The notes: generated by a model not told the origin, from the sequence alone. 64,000 bases of DNA from Desemzia sp045528445 (GCF_045528445.1 NZ_JBGQQU010000010.1:18440-82439), one strand, 5' to 3'; shown: positions 43,593 through 52,904, counted from the stretch's first letter. A program made the numbers and translations.

Positions 43593-43808
43593 TTACTCGT
43601 CTTGATTTTTAGATTCATCTCCAGATTCACTATGTTTATCTGATTTGGAGCCCATTGCCGCTCCAAACGCAGCACCAAGAGCGATTCCTATAGCTATCCC
43701 TACAGCTAAATTATCAAACAGTATTCCAAATACTACTCCAAAAGAAACGCCAAGAGACATACCTATTCCCGTAGAATTAGATGAAGATTGATTAGGCTTT
43801 TTCTCCAT
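43593..43808 (-). CDS. Small glycine-zipper membrane protein
   Basis: A 71-residue protein. The middle is a glycine-zipper pair of helices (GIGMSLGVSFGVVFGILF and AVGIAIGIALGAAFGAAMG) between polar termini, the C-terminal one rich in Ser, Asp, Glu and Lys. AAAGGAG lies 8 bases before ATG 43808; a frame 11 codons longer is rejected. Such proteins insert in membranes and oligomerise, but function is unknown. It has its own transcription unit next to the repeat array. Confidence 0.7.
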   Translation of the reverse strand: MEKKPNQSSSNSTGIGMSLGVSFGVVFGILFDNLAVGIAIGIALGAAFGAAMGSKSDKHSESGDESKNQDE

Positions 43809-43880
43809 TTTGAATACTCCTTTGTGTAGGCTTTTCATCAATTGGGAGACAAAAAACGTTATTTGATTAGTTGTGAAATG

Positions 43881-44936
43881 CTACTTTTTGCATTTGAATA
43901 ATTTTAACCCTAATACCGCAACAATAGTAATGGCCATAGTCGTTAATACAGGATGTTTTTGAGCTTTTACGTAATAACTTCTTTTACGAATCCAGCCTTT
44001 ATTGGTTCCTCGTTCATGGAGTCCATAACCCGCTTTGTACAAGCTACTTTCTTCTTTTGGCTTAGAAGGACGGTCTCTATACTGAGATGGATACATAACT
44101 TCTTCCACAAACCGATCAGTAAAACGAGGGAAAAGATCGTTTAATACAGCAGTGAGTTTAGACATCCCGCCAACATATAGATCTCTTTTAGGTTTTTGAG
44201 CTGCAAATAAAATCGCTTCGGCCACAGATTCTGGTGGATAAACTATCCCTAAATGAGAAGGTTGATTCGATATATAACTATGGGCATGTTCTGTATAAGG
44301 CGTGTCGGTTTTATGCGGATGAATCAAAGTAACCGAAATCGGCAATTGTTCTTTTTCAAACTCCATTCGGATACTGTCGGTCCAGCCATGCACAGCAAAT
44401 TTAGAAGTTGCATAAATAGACTGCATCACGGAAGATTTATCTCCAAATACGGAGCCCACATTGATGATAGCACTTGGTTTTCTAGTATCTTTAAAATGTT
44501 TAGCAGCTGCTCTTGTTCCGTAAACCACTCCCCAAAAGTTTACTTCGAACATGCGTTTCATATCTGAAATACTAAGATCCGTACCATGACCATAAATGGC
44601 TACTCCTGCATTATTCACCCAAGTATCGAAGTGGCCAAACTCTTCAATGGCTCTCTCAGCAATTCGGTTAACCTCTTCTTCTTTTGCAACGTCAGCAGTG
44701 ACATAGATAGCGGTTTGCCCTTTGGCGTTCAGCTCAGCCACTAGTTTTTTTAAAGCGTCTTCATTTCGTGCTGCAACGACTACTTTTGCTCCTTTAGCAG
44801 CGGCCATTCTTGCCGTTACCAACCCAATTCCGCTTGATGCTCCGGTGATGACAATAACTTGATCTGCTACTTTTTTCAAATTCAATTTTAGATTATTTGA
44901 AGGCATTTTGCTTTCCATTTTGTCTGATGACATCAT
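43881..44936 (-). CDS. Short-chain dehydrogenase/reductase with C-terminal membrane helix
   Basis: A 351-residue SDR. The cofactor motif TGASSGIG is near residue 33, NNAG follows, and the catalytic Ser (INVGSVFG) and Tyr-Lys (YATSKFAVHG) are present. The C-terminal third (after about residue 260) is not part of the SDR core. It ends in a hydrophobic helix (VLTTMAITIVAVLGLKLF) and a basic tail, so the enzyme is probably membrane-attached. AGGAGG precedes two adjacent ATGs, 44936 and 44933, either of which is possible. The substrate is unknown. Confidence 0.85.
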   Translation of the reverse strand: MMSSDKMESKMPSNNLKLNLKKVADQVIVITGASSGIGLVTARMAAAKGAKVVVAARNEDALKKLVAELNAKGQTAIYVTADVAKEEEVNRIAERAIEEFGHFDTWVNNAGVAIYGHGTDLSISDMKRMFEVNFWGVVYGTRAAAKHFKDTRKPSAIINVGSVFGDKSSVMQSIYATSKFAVHGWTDSIRMEFEKEQLPISVTLIHPHKTDTPYTEHAHSYISNQPSHLGIVYPPESVAEAILFAAQKPKRDLYVGGMSKLTAVLNDLFPRFTDRFVEEVMYPSQYRDRPSKPKEESSLYKAGYGLHERGTNKGWIRKRSYYVKAQKHPVLTTMAITIVAVLGLKLFKCKK

Positions 44937-45083
44937 TATTCCTCCTCATTTAAGTCCACGATCAATCAGTGACAACAAACGAATTTCTTCCAAATAGCAA
45001 TGAAGTACCTGAAGAATTCTATCCTTATCTCTTATCATAATGAAGCGGGTAACGAGAATGCAAAAATAATGTTTTAGACAACG

Positions 45084-45122
45084 AAAAACCTCCAAAAATC
45101 AGCTAGCCGATTTTTGGAGGTT
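45084..45122 (-). terminator. Terminator after the cold-shock gene
   Basis: Arms AACCTCCAAAAATC and GATTTTTGGAGGTT with an 8-base loop, downstream of csp on the minus strand. The T tail is short. Confidence 0.75.
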
Positions 45123-45141
45123 AGGTTTAGTTTTTTTAGAA

Positions 45142-45342
45142 TTAACCTTTAACGATGTTTACTGCTTGAAGACCACGGTTACCTTCTTCAATATCAAAAG
45201 AAACTGCTTCGCCTTCTTCTAATGTTTTGAAACCGTCAGTTTGGATTGCTGAGAAGTGTGCGAATAAATCTTCTTCGCCTTCACGTTCGATGAAACCAAA
45301 ACCTTTATCTGCATTAAACCATTTAACTGTACCTTTATTCAT
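45142..45342 (-). CDS. cspA: Cold-shock protein (CspA family)
   Basis: A 66-residue single-stranded nucleic-acid-binding protein of the OB fold, acting as an RNA chaperone. It begins MNKGTVKWFNADKGFGFIER with RNP1 KGFGFI, followed by RNP2 DLFAHFSAI and the end QAVNIVKG. The longest frame adds 28 residues upstream, which is typical read-through into the long csp 5' leader. GGAGG lies before ATG 45342. The upstream 100-150 bases are probably its cold-responsive leader. Confidence 0.95.
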   Translation of the reverse strand: MNKGTVKWFNADKGFGFIEREGEEDLFAHFSAIQTDGFKTLEEGEAVSFDIEEGNRGLQAVNIVKG

Positions 45343-45593
45343 AACTAAATTCCTCCAATTATATGTGCTCATGGCACGTTTTATTTGCAATATTTCATTA
45401 AAAAAACAAAGAGGGAATTTAGACATAAAATGAATAAAACTACCAATTAATTTGTTTAAATAAGCTACTACATTTATTACTATATCTTTTTATTTCACAT
45501 AAGTAAAGCTTTAATCACTAATTGTTCTTCTTCAAGGTGAACAAAGAAGACACAAATCGTGAAGAGGATACTCAACAGTACTTGCCATGCTGC

Positions 45594-46352
45594 TTACGCC
45601 AAAAATTGCTGTCTGTCGTTGAAAAAACTGCGATAAGCTAAAAAGGATGCAATATAAGAAGATAAGCTGGTTGTAGCAACAATCATAAAGGTGACCATGA
45701 TTTGATACATAATAGCGGTTGTCGGTACAGTTCCAGCAAATATCAGACCGGACATCATTCCGGGAAGAGTGACGATTCCAATAGTTTTAGCTGAATCCAA
45801 GGAAGGTTGCATCCCTGATTTGATTGTCTCACGTAAAATAGAACGAGAAGCTTGGTTTGGTGTTGCCCCTAAGGATAACATTTCCAATATTTGTTGACGC
45901 TGGTCTCGAAACAACGTATTTAAATTCCGATAGCACAATCCGATAGTCGTCATGGCTGTTCCGCAAATCATACCCGCGATAGGGACAATTTGAGAAGGGA
46001 TAAATTCTATAGAACCAGATAATACTAATACCACCAGAGTCAAAATAATCGTTGAGAAAATGGCGATCATAGAAATTTTGAATGAATTGGGGATATGGTT
46101 GCTGCGCTTATGAGCGTTCCAAGAGGCATTAAACGCAATAACCAAAACCAGCGCGACAGTGACAATAGGGTTGTCAAAGCCGAACAAGTACGTTAAAGCG
46201 TAACCTACAGCCACCAATTGAATGACTGCACGCGTAATGCTATACAAAATTTCTTTAGCCGTTCCCAACTTTTCTTTATAAGAAATAAAGACGCCCACTA
46301 ATACCAGCGCAAAACTCAATGCAATCGTACCTGGACTAATTTGCAGATTCAT
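45594..46352 (-). CDS. fetB: ABC permease of the FetB/UPF0014 family
   Basis: A 252-residue membrane protein with about seven hydrophobic segments and the family stretch SLGATPNQASRSILRETIKSGMQPSLDSAKTIGIVTLPGMMSG near the C-terminus. E. coli FetAB exports iron and protects against peroxide. It is translated after the ATPase gene, with a 17-base overlap. The metal or other substrate is inferred from the family only. Confidence 0.85.
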   Translation of the reverse strand: MNLQISPGTIALSFALVLVGVFISYKEKLGTAKEILYSITRAVIQLVAVGYALTYLFGFDNPIVTVALVLVIAFNASWNAHKRSNHIPNSFKISMIAIFSTIILTLVVLVLSGSIEFIPSQIVPIAGMICGTAMTTIGLCYRNLNTLFRDQRQQILEMLSLGATPNQASRSILRETIKSGMQPSLDSAKTIGIVTLPGMMSGLIFAGTVPTTAIMYQIMVTFMIVATTSLSSYIASFLAYRSFFNDRQQFLA

Positions 46353-47007
46353 TTACACGTCCTCCTTTATCAACCATTTTCCCTGCTACAATATGTATGT
46401 GTTTATCCGCAAGAGCAGCTTCTGCTTCGTTGTGGCTGATCATTAAAATCGTCATCTCGGTTTTTTGGCGCATATCATGGAGCCATTTCCAGATGATTTG
46501 TCGATTTTCATCATCTAACGCACTAGTGACTTCATCTAGCAACAAAATTTTAGGTTGGAAGAGAACGTTGCGGATTAGAGCAATCCGTTGTTTTTCTCCA
46601 CCAGATAAACTAGTGATGGGTTTGTTCAAATAGTCTTCAGGTAATCCAACGGTTTTTAAATAGTCCACAGCCTTAGCTTCATCAAACTCCACTTGACGAA
46701 TGACGTAGGGAAAAGCCAAGTTCTCTTTGACCGTTTCTCCAAATAAAACCGGAGATTGGAAACAATAAGAAACTTCTTTACGGTATTCTGTGGGCTCATA
46801 GGATTCAATAGGATGGCCATTGTAAAGAATTTCTCCACTGGTTTTAGACAAGACAGTAGCAATAATCTTTAAAAGCGTGCTTTTTCCACTTCCAGAGGGC
46901 CCAGTAATCGATAGAAAGTCGCCTTCTTCTATAGTGAACTGGATGTCTTCGAGTATTTTTTTATCTGTTGCTTGAAAAGACAGGTTTTTGATTTCCAATA
47001 AGGACAT
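46336..47007 (-). CDS. fetA: ABC ATP-binding protein of the FetA family
   Basis: A 223-residue ATPase. Walker A is GPSGSGKST near residue 37, the signature LSGGEKQRIALIRNVL, Walker B LLLDEVTSALD, and the switch His in MISHNEAEA. It is shorter than most importer ATPases, as in FetA. Together with the overlapping fetB gene it forms a complete exporter with no binding protein. Confidence 0.87.
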   Translation of the reverse strand: MSLLEIKNLSFQATDKKILEDIQFTIEEGDFLSITGPSGSGKSTLLKIIATVLSKTSGEILYNGHPIESYEPTEYRKEVSYCFQSPVLFGETVKENLAFPYVIRQVEFDEAKAVDYLKTVGLPEDYLNKPITSLSGGEKQRIALIRNVLFQPKILLLDEVTSALDDENRQIIWKWLHDMRQKTEMTILMISHNEAEAALADKHIHIVAGKMVDKGGRVNESAN

Positions 47008-47116
47008 ATTTTTTTAATCTCCTTTACAATATTGTATGTAGTTTATCGTAACACTATTTGGTGAAAAGAGGGAGGTTTTCACCTAAAAAAGTATTGGGAT
47101 TTGTGTGGATGATAAA

Positions 47117-47145
47117 TTGACACTCCTATTTTTAAAAGGTAGACT
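47117..47145 (+). promoter_or_regulatory. Promoter of the mupG-like/PTS operon
   Basis: TTGACA (47117-47122), a 17-base spacer, and TAGACT (47140-47145), about 50 bases before the first gene. Confidence 0.75.
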
Positions 47146-47194
47146 TATTTCGTGAGTTTAAATCGCTTACAATTACATTTCAGGAGGAATGGCA

Positions 47195-48286
47195 ATGAAG
47201 AAAATGGGCGTCTCAATCTATCCAGCAAAAAGTACATATGAAAAGGACAAAGAGTATTTAGATTTAGTACATCAATACGGATTTAAGCGTATTTTTACCA
47301 GTTTGCTTGAAATAACTGGAGATACAGAAGAAGTGGTCAATAAATTTAAGAAAATCATTGAGTATGGAAATTCATTGGGAATGGAAACGGTTGTCGATAT
47401 CAATCCTGGATTATTTGAACAATTAAATGTCAGCTATGATGATCTAACGTTTTTTAGCGATTTAGGAGCTACGGCTGTGCGATTGGATTTAGGTTTTACT
47501 GGGGCTGAAGAAGCGCGAATGACCAAAAATCCTTTTAATCTTCAAATTGAAGTGAACATGAGCAGCGGAACAAAATACATTGACAATATCATGAGCTACA
47601 AGCCAAATAAAGAAAACCTGACAGCCTCACACAACTTTTACCCACAGAAGTATTCAGGATTGTCTCAAGCTCATTTTGAAAAAACGACTGCACAATATAC
47701 GGTTTACCGCTTGAATACAGCGGCTTTTGTGACTTCACAAGTAGGAGAATTAGGTCCTTGGCCAGTACAGACAGGGCTCTGCAGCTTAGAACAACACCGT
47801 TCCTTATCTATCCGTACACAAGTCAATCACTATCGTTTGATGGATACGATCGATGATTTACTGATTGGAAACGGGTATGCTTCCCCAGAAGAATTAAAAG
47901 CCATGTCTGAAGCTTTTATGAATTCGCATGCGGAATTGGAAATTGCGTTTGAACCCGATGTGACGGATTTAGAAAAGAAAGTGATTCTAGATGAAGTGCA
48001 CCAATATAGAGGAGACCGTTCTGAATACATGATTCGTTCTTCTATGACACGTGTAAAATACAAAGCTGAAGATTTCCCAGTCCATGCTACTGCGGAAACG
48101 AAAAAAGGCGACGTATTGATTTGCAACAACAACTTTGGGCAATACAAAGGGGAGACGCAAATCGCGCTGAAATCGATGGAAGACGATGAAACACGAAATA
48201 TCGTTGCCAAATTAACTCCGGAATCCATTTTCTTGCTGGATTATTTAGAACCTTGGTCAAGTTTCAAATTTATTGAAGCTCAATAA
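47195..48286 (+). CDS. mupG: DUF871 family glycosidase, MupG-like 6-phospho-N-acetylmuramidase
   Basis: A 363-residue protein with an N-terminal TIM-barrel beginning KKMGVSIYPAKSTYEKDKEYLDL and a smaller C-terminal cyclophilin-like domain. The family segments FTSLLEITGD, DINPGLFEQL, AVRLDLGFTG and SHNFYPQKYSGLS are present. MupG of S. aureus cleaves MurNAc-6-phosphate-GlcNAc taken up by a PTS. The ATG at 47189 overlaps the AGGAGG Shine-Dalgarno, so ATG 47195 is the start. The PTS EIIC gene follows after 15 bases, which fits hydrolysis of an imported phospho-disaccharide. Confidence 0.8.
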   Translation: MKKMGVSIYPAKSTYEKDKEYLDLVHQYGFKRIFTSLLEITGDTEEVVNKFKKIIEYGNSLGMETVVDINPGLFEQLNVSYDDLTFFSDLGATAVRLDLGFTGAEEARMTKNPFNLQIEVNMSSGTKYIDNIMSYKPNKENLTASHNFYPQKYSGLSQAHFEKTTAQYTVYRLNTAAFVTSQVGELGPWPVQTGLCSLEQHRSLSIRTQVNHYRLMDTIDDLLIGNGYASPEELKAMSEAFMNSHAELEIAFEPDVTDLEKKVILDEVHQYRGDRSEYMIRSSMTRVKYKAEDFPVHATAETKKGDVLICNNNFGQYKGETQIALKSMEDDETRNIVAKLTPESIFLLDYLEPWSSFKFIEAQ

Positions 48287-48301
48287 AAAGGGGGAATTCA
48301 C

Positions 48302-49573
48302 ATGTTGGAAAAAATCGAGGCGATTGCGGGCAGAATAGCTGCGCAACGGCATTTGAAATCGTTGCGTGATGGGATTGTTTTAGGGATGCCGCTTATCATT
48401 ATCGGGTCCATTTTCTTAGTATTAGGAAATTTGCCATTTGAAGGCTATCCCGAGATGTTGGCTGAAGCAGGTATTTCGGATTGGATCAACAAAATTGTGA
48501 ATGGGTCATTTGGCTTGATGGCTTTAGTGGCCGTATTTGGAATTGCGAACAGTTTAGCGAGGTACTACGATGTTGATGGCGTTTCAGCAGGGATTATAGC
48601 GTTATCTGCTTTTGTCATTGTGTCGCCTGATTTAGCGACAGATGTGGGTACAGGAGTGAATTATACTTATCTAGGCAGTACTGGTTTGTTTGTAGCCATT
48701 GTGGTTGGGTTAACAGCTGCAGAAATTTTCCGTTTCTTTGTCCAAAAAAATTGGACCATCAAAATGCCGGAAGGAGTTCCGCCTGCAGTGGCTAAATCAT
48801 TTGCAGCGATTCTTCCCGGACTAATGGTCATTCTCTTTTGGGGTGCGATTTACATTCTGCTCGACCTCAATGGTGGAAATATCCATGATGTGTTGACGCT
48901 TATTTTAGGAAAACCTCTAGGGGCTATCGGGAGTTCGTTGTGGGGAACTTTAGTTATGGTTGCCATCAACTCGTTATTTTGGTTTGTGGGCATTCATGGA
49001 GCGAATACAACCAACCCGCTGATTCAACCGATTTGGTTGCAAAATACAGATGCGAACCGTTTGGCCTTTCAAGCAGGGGAAGAGTTGCCGAACATTATCA
49101 CGAATGAATTCATGATGAATTTTGTGTGGATGGGCGGCGGGGGAGCAACGATAGGATTGGCTATTTGTTTATTTGCTTTCACGAAAAGCAAACAAAATAA
49201 AGCCATGGGTAAATTATCGATCGCACCAGGAATCTTTAACATCAACGAACCCATTTTATTTGGATTTCCGGTGGTGTTGAACTTTAAATTATTGGTACCT
49301 TTCATTTTAGCGCCGGTAGCTACAGCATTGATTACTTATTTTGCGATGGCAACAGGTCTAGTAGCTAAGACGGTTGGAATAGCAGTGCCGTGGACAATGC
49401 CGCCAATCATCAGCGGTTATTTAGCTACAGGTGGGGCGATTAGTGGAGCTGTGCTTCAAATCATTACGTTAGCCGTCACAGTTGCGATTTATTATCCGTT
49501 CGTGCGTTCCATGGATAAGGCTCAGTTGAAACAAGAAAGTGAGACGGAGACTGCGGATGCTTTAATCGATTAA
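48302..49573 (+). CDS. PTS system EIIC component, cellobiose/lactose type
   Basis: A 423-residue membrane permease similar in layout to the EIIC at 34748. It opens with EKIEAIAGRIAAQRHLKSLRDGIVLGMPLIIIGS and carries FVGIHGANTTNPLIQPI (substrate His) and GIFNINEPILFGFPVVLN. No EIIA or EIIB is adjacent. Paired with a MupG-like enzyme, it likely imports a cell-wall-derived disaccharide or a beta-glycoside as a phosphate ester. AAAAGGGGG precedes the ATG. Confidence 0.9.
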   Translation: MLEKIEAIAGRIAAQRHLKSLRDGIVLGMPLIIIGSIFLVLGNLPFEGYPEMLAEAGISDWINKIVNGSFGLMALVAVFGIANSLARYYDVDGVSAGIIALSAFVIVSPDLATDVGTGVNYTYLGSTGLFVAIVVGLTAAEIFRFFVQKNWTIKMPEGVPPAVAKSFAAILPGLMVILFWGAIYILLDLNGGNIHDVLTLILGKPLGAIGSSLWGTLVMVAINSLFWFVGIHGANTTNPLIQPIWLQNTDANRLAFQAGEELPNIITNEFMMNFVWMGGGGATIGLAICLFAFTKSKQNKAMGKLSIAPGIFNINEPILFGFPVVLNFKLLVPFILAPVATALITYFAMATGLVAKTVGIAVPWTMPPIISGYLATGGAISGAVLQIITLAVTVAIYYPFVRSMDKAQLKQESETETADALID

Positions 49574-49636
49574 GAAAGACAGTAAAAAACCGAATGAGCT
49601 ATTGGAGTAACTAAGGTAAATATCCGCTCAAAAATA

Positions 49637-49690
49637 ACTACAGCTTCCACGACCTGTTTTTATCTAGGCCTTGGAAGCTGTAGTTTTATT
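49637..49690 (+). terminator. Terminator after the PTS operon
   Basis: Arms ACTACAGCTTCCA and TGGAAGCTGTAGT with an AT-rich loop and TTTTATTT after. Confidence 0.82.
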
Positions 49691-49821
49691 TATTCGCTCA
49701 CTGTTTTATAAACACTGATTTCATCGGTTTAGTAACATCTTTCTATGGCTTTTTTGGTGTTTAGTAACTATATTGGGTAGAGAAGGAATGAATCTGATAA
49801 TAAAATGTAGGAGTGGGATAA

Positions 49822-50325
49822 ATGCAAATCAGCCAAACACTAAAAGCAAAAAGAAAAGAACAATTATTAACTCAGGCACAAGTTGCTGAAAAAATATTTG
49901 TTTCTCAAAAATCCGTTTCTAATTGGGAAACAGGGAAAACTTATCCTGATATTGATAGCTTGATTCGTTTGGCTAAATTGTATGATTTATCCCTAGACAA
50001 TTTATTATTGGAGGGATCAGATATTGTGGAAGACATCAAAGAAAAAGCTGAACTCAAATCGCTTGAGAAAATTAGTAAAGTTGCTGGATTAACGAGTGCT
50101 TGTGTGTTAGTTATTTTAGTTAGTCAAAAGTGGTTGGGAGATTTACCACTTATAGTACTTCTTTTATTGGCCTTGATTGCCACATTTAATATGATTACCA
50201 TTTTTTATTTTCAAGCGAAAATCAATCAATTGAAAGACAAGTCGTTTACTTTTAAGGACGGCCTCATTTTGTTGGCAACAGCCATTGTTAGTATAGTGCT
50301 GTACATGTTATTTGTGGTGAGATAG
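49822..50325 (+). CDS. XRE-family regulator with C-terminal membrane helices
   Basis: A 167-residue protein. Residues 1-65 are a helix-turn-helix of the Cro/CI type (LKAKRKEQLLTQAQVAEKIFVSQKSVSNWETGKTYPDIDSLIRLAKLY). Three hydrophobic segments follow, so the regulator is membrane-tethered. Such proteins are common in lactic acid bacteria and may sense envelope state. GTAGGAGTG precedes the ATG. It is a single gene, and targets are unknown. Confidence 0.82.
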   Translation: MQISQTLKAKRKEQLLTQAQVAEKIFVSQKSVSNWETGKTYPDIDSLIRLAKLYDLSLDNLLLEGSDIVEDIKEKAELKSLEKISKVAGLTSACVLVILVSQKWLGDLPLIVLLLLALIATFNMITIFYFQAKINQLKDKSFTFKDGLILLATAIVSIVLYMLFVVR

Positions 50326-50368
50326 TCCAGACAGCTTTTTTTGTTACGCCATATTTTCTACCCACAAT

Positions 50369-50416
50369 AAAAAAAGAAGTCGGAAACAATAAACAGTTTC
50401 TCTGACTTCTTTTTTA
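50369..50416. terminator. Bidirectional terminator
   Basis: Arms AAAAAAGAAGTC-GAAAC and GTTTC-GACTTCTTTTTT between convergent genes. Confidence 0.85.
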
Positions 50417-50453
50417 GTACTTTTAGTTACTTCAGGGATTAGTTGAATTGTGC

Positions 50454-50870
50454 TTATTCTGTACCCGATTTTTCTGCATCGGTCATCATTGCTTCAGGTT
50501 TGTCTTGCCATTCCAAAAATTCCATTCGATGGCCAAAGAATGCATACGTATAGAAGCGGCGAGCACCAGGAAGGTTATAATCTTCTTCAAAAGAAACGTT
50601 GTATTCTTTCAGACGGTCCATCAATCCAGCAATATTATTTATCTCAAATGCAGGATGGCCTCTTTTTTCTGCGCGGAAGTCTTCGTCTAATCCGACATGC
50701 AGAATGTGTTTACCAATATCAAACCATAAACTTTCGAAATGGCTGAGTGTTTCAGGTTTTTCCATTTCCTTGCACCCCAAAATTTCTGTGAAAAATCTTC
50801 TAGTCTCTGTCTCTGAACCTAATGGTGCAGTAATTTGGATGTGATCCAAACCTTTAAATGAAAAAGTCAT
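50454..50870 (-). CDS. VOC/glyoxalase-family protein
   Basis: A 138-residue vicinal oxygen chelate protein. It begins FKGLDHIQITAPLGSETETRRFFTEILGCKEMEKP with a potential metal-binding His, has HLHVGLDEDFR-like and RGHPAFEINNI in the middle, and ends ARRFYTYAFFGHRMEFLEWQ with the final Glu. This pattern fits the fosfomycin/glyoxalase-like group but not a specific enzyme. AAAGGAG is 8 bases before the ATG. Single gene. Confidence 0.8.
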   Translation of the reverse strand: MTFSFKGLDHIQITAPLGSETETRRFFTEILGCKEMEKPETLSHFESLWFDIGKHILHVGLDEDFRAEKRGHPAFEINNIAGLMDRLKEYNVSFEEDYNLPGARRFYTYAFFGHRMEFLEWQDKPEAMMTDAEKSGTE

Positions 50871-50979
50871 CTGTTAATCTCCTTTGTATCTCAATTTATA
50901 TCTTTAACTTTACCATACTGCAATGTTTTTGGAAGTTCATTAGAAAATTCGTAGACTGCCCTTAATTTCAATCCAAAAT

Positions 50980-51026
50980 AAAAAAGCCGCCATCCTCTTT
51001 TCTGCTAAAAGAGGATGGCGGCTTTT
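50980..51026 (-). terminator. Terminator after the rclA-like operon
   Basis: On the minus strand, 20-base arms (AAAAGCCGCCATCCTCTTTT and complement) with a 5-base loop and a T run. Confidence 0.9.
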
Positions 51027-51030
51027 CGTA

Positions 51031-52428
51031 TTAATCCTCGATCATGCCCAATAAATCATTCAACGCCTCGGTCATAATCGGGTGCGTATAAATGGTATCT
51101 CTTAACGTCGTGTAAGGGATTTTTTCATTAATCGCCAATGCCAACAAATTGATCATTTCATGCGATTCGGCACTGAATAAAGTAGCGCCAATGATGGATT
51201 TAGTTTCAGAATCAACCAATACCTTCATAAAGCCGGCTGTTTCCCGAAGTACTTGAGCTTTCGGTACATTAGCAGTTGGCATTTTCGCTACTTCATAAGC
51301 TAATCCAGCTTTTTTAGCCGCTTTTTCGTTCATGCCTACAGAAGCTAATGGTGGATCGATGAAAGTTGCGTTTGGAAATACAGGACGAGAATCTAATGAA
51401 TATTCTGCAGCTTCGCCAAGTAGTTGCGGCAACACAATACGGTAATCATCCAATGAAATATAAGTAAACTGAGGACCACCTTTTACATCTCCAACTGCCC
51501 AAATGTGCTCGATAGTTGTTTGTAAATTGGCGTTTACTTTGACTTCACCTTTTTCTCCTAGAGCAACGCCAGCTTTTTCAGTTCCCAAATGCTCCGTATT
51601 TGGTTTTCTGCCCGTTGCCAATAAAACAGCGTCAAATTTGGCTTCATTTTCTCCCTCATTTTGACTATAAGCAACGGTTACGCCGGATGCTGTTTCTTTT
51701 ATTTGAGAAGTAGCCGCTTCAAATTCAAATTGAATTCCAGTTTCTTTCATGCGTTCCAAAACAGATTGTGCTACGTCTTCATCTTCGCGGCCAAGGAAAG
51801 TGTCCTTAGCTTCAAAAATCGTGACGGCTGAACCGAAACCATTAAAGTAAGAAGCGTATTCCAATCCGATGTAGCCTGAACCGATAATCGCTAAGCGCTG
51901 AGGCAGTTGTTCCAAATCTAAAATACTTTCGCTGGTATACACACGACTGTTTCCTGAAATGCCATCTATATCAGGTATGTTGGCAACTGAACCCGTATTG
52001 ATAATGATGTTTTCAGCGGTTACTTGAACGATTTCTTCTCCTGTATCCACGGATAAAGTGTGTTCATCTTTAAAAGCAGCAAATCCATCCAAGACCGTCA
52101 CGTTATCCAAGTCCGCAATTTTGTGGTAGTTTTTTTGATTTAATTTGCTGACCATATCGTCCTTATAATGAAGCGCTTTTTGGTAGTATTGATTATTGAG
52201 TTCTGGTGTTCGCTCAATACCAAATTCCGTTAATTGACTGATGGTTTTAGCACTATTTGTCAGTGATTTAGTAGGTAAACAGCCTACATTGATGCATGTT
52301 CCACCATACATTTTTGGAGACTTCTCAATGACAATCGCTGTTTTTCCTTTTTTAGCTAAGGCACCTGCTAATGTTTTCCCTGCTTTTCCAAAGCCAATAA
52401 TCGCGACATCTGTTTGATAGTTGTTCAT
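51031..52428 (-). CDS. Pyridine nucleotide-disulfide oxidoreductase, RclA/Har-like (hypothiocyanous acid reductase type)
   Basis: A 465-residue FAD flavoprotein of the mercuric reductase/RclA branch. FAD motif VAIIGFGKAGKTLA lies at the start, the redox cysteines are Cys45 and Cys50 in YGGTCINVGCLPTKSL, and the NAD(P) motif is IGSGYIGLEYASYF. The dimer domain ends YTHPIMTEALNDLL. RclA and streptococcal Har homologues with the same layout defend against hypochlorous-type and hypothiocyanous oxidants. The gene overlaps the Rrf2 regulator by 4 bases (ATGA), as in a sensor-enzyme operon. The exact oxidant is inferred. Confidence 0.85.
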   Translation of the reverse strand: MNNYQTDVAIIGFGKAGKTLAGALAKKGKTAIVIEKSPKMYGGTCINVGCLPTKSLTNSAKTISQLTEFGIERTPELNNQYYQKALHYKDDMVSKLNQKNYHKIADLDNVTVLDGFAAFKDEHTLSVDTGEEIVQVTAENIIINTGSVANIPDIDGISGNSRVYTSESILDLEQLPQRLAIIGSGYIGLEYASYFNGFGSAVTIFEAKDTFLGREDEDVAQSVLERMKETGIQFEFEAATSQIKETASGVTVAYSQNEGENEAKFDAVLLATGRKPNTEHLGTEKAGVALGEKGEVKVNANLQTTIEHIWAVGDVKGGPQFTYISLDDYRIVLPQLLGEAAEYSLDSRPVFPNATFIDPPLASVGMNEKAAKKAGLAYEVAKMPTANVPKAQVLRETAGFMKVLVDSETKSIIGATLFSAESHEMINLLALAINEKIPYTTLRDTIYTHPIMTEALNDLLGMIED

Positions 52429-52859
52429 TTTGCAATCTTCCTCTCCGTATTTAAATGCTGTAATTTTGCTTCCATTTGTTTCAAAGTAATGTGACTTAAC
52501 TGGGCTACAGCTGCTTGGTTCAGTTCCACATATATTTCTTCCATCACATCAGACATTCCTGAAGACACTAAACAACTTGCTTCTGAATCTCCAGATTGCC
52601 AATTCTGCTGGATAAGAGGGACATTGATAGCTTGATAGACATCTTTTAAAGTAATGTTTTCTAAGCTTCCTTTTAGAAAATAACCTCCGCTGACTACTCG
52701 TTTAGTATCCACTAAATTGGCTTGTTTGCATTTTGCCATCACGCGACGCACGCGTACAGGGTTGGTACAGACATTTTCTGCTAACTGATCACTGGTTAGG
52801 CTTTCTTGCTTATGGCCTAAAAAAACTAAGCTATGAACAGCAATCACAAATTCACTCAA
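52425..52859 (-). CDS. Rrf2-family transcriptional regulator
   Basis: A 144-residue winged-helix regulator with LTSDQLAENVCTNPVRVRRVMAKCKQANLV and a wing VVSGGYFLK, followed by the dimer helix region. Three cysteines (NVC, KCK and ASCL) could sense oxidants; no Fe-S type triple-Cys cluster is evident. The start codon is TTG at 52859, with only a weak GGTGA upstream. The perfect dyad at 52888-52904 in its promoter is the probable operator. It controls the oxidoreductase it overlaps and perhaps the divergent FMN reductase. Confidence 0.83.
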   Translation of the reverse strand: MSEFVIAVHSLVFLGHKQESLTSDQLAENVCTNPVRVRRVMAKCKQANLVDTKRVVSGGYFLKGSLENITLKDVYQAINVPLIQQNWQSGDSEASCLVSSGMSDVMEEIYVELNQAAVAQLSHITLKQMEAKLQHLNTERKIAK

Positions 52860-52887
52860 TTGAATTCACCGCATTTCGATTTAATTT

Positions 52888-52904
52888 GTAACTTTTTAAG
52901 TTAC
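52888..52904. promoter_or_regulatory. Perfect dyad between rrf2 and the FMN reductase gene, candidate operator
   Basis: GTAACTT-TTT-AAGTTAC, 29 bases before the rrf2 start, overlapping its presumed promoter. It could also act on the divergent gene. Confidence 0.6.

Noticed and set aside
47189..47191. ATG start of the mupG-like gene
   Set aside because: It overlaps the Shine-Dalgarno sequence. ATG 47195 is properly spaced.
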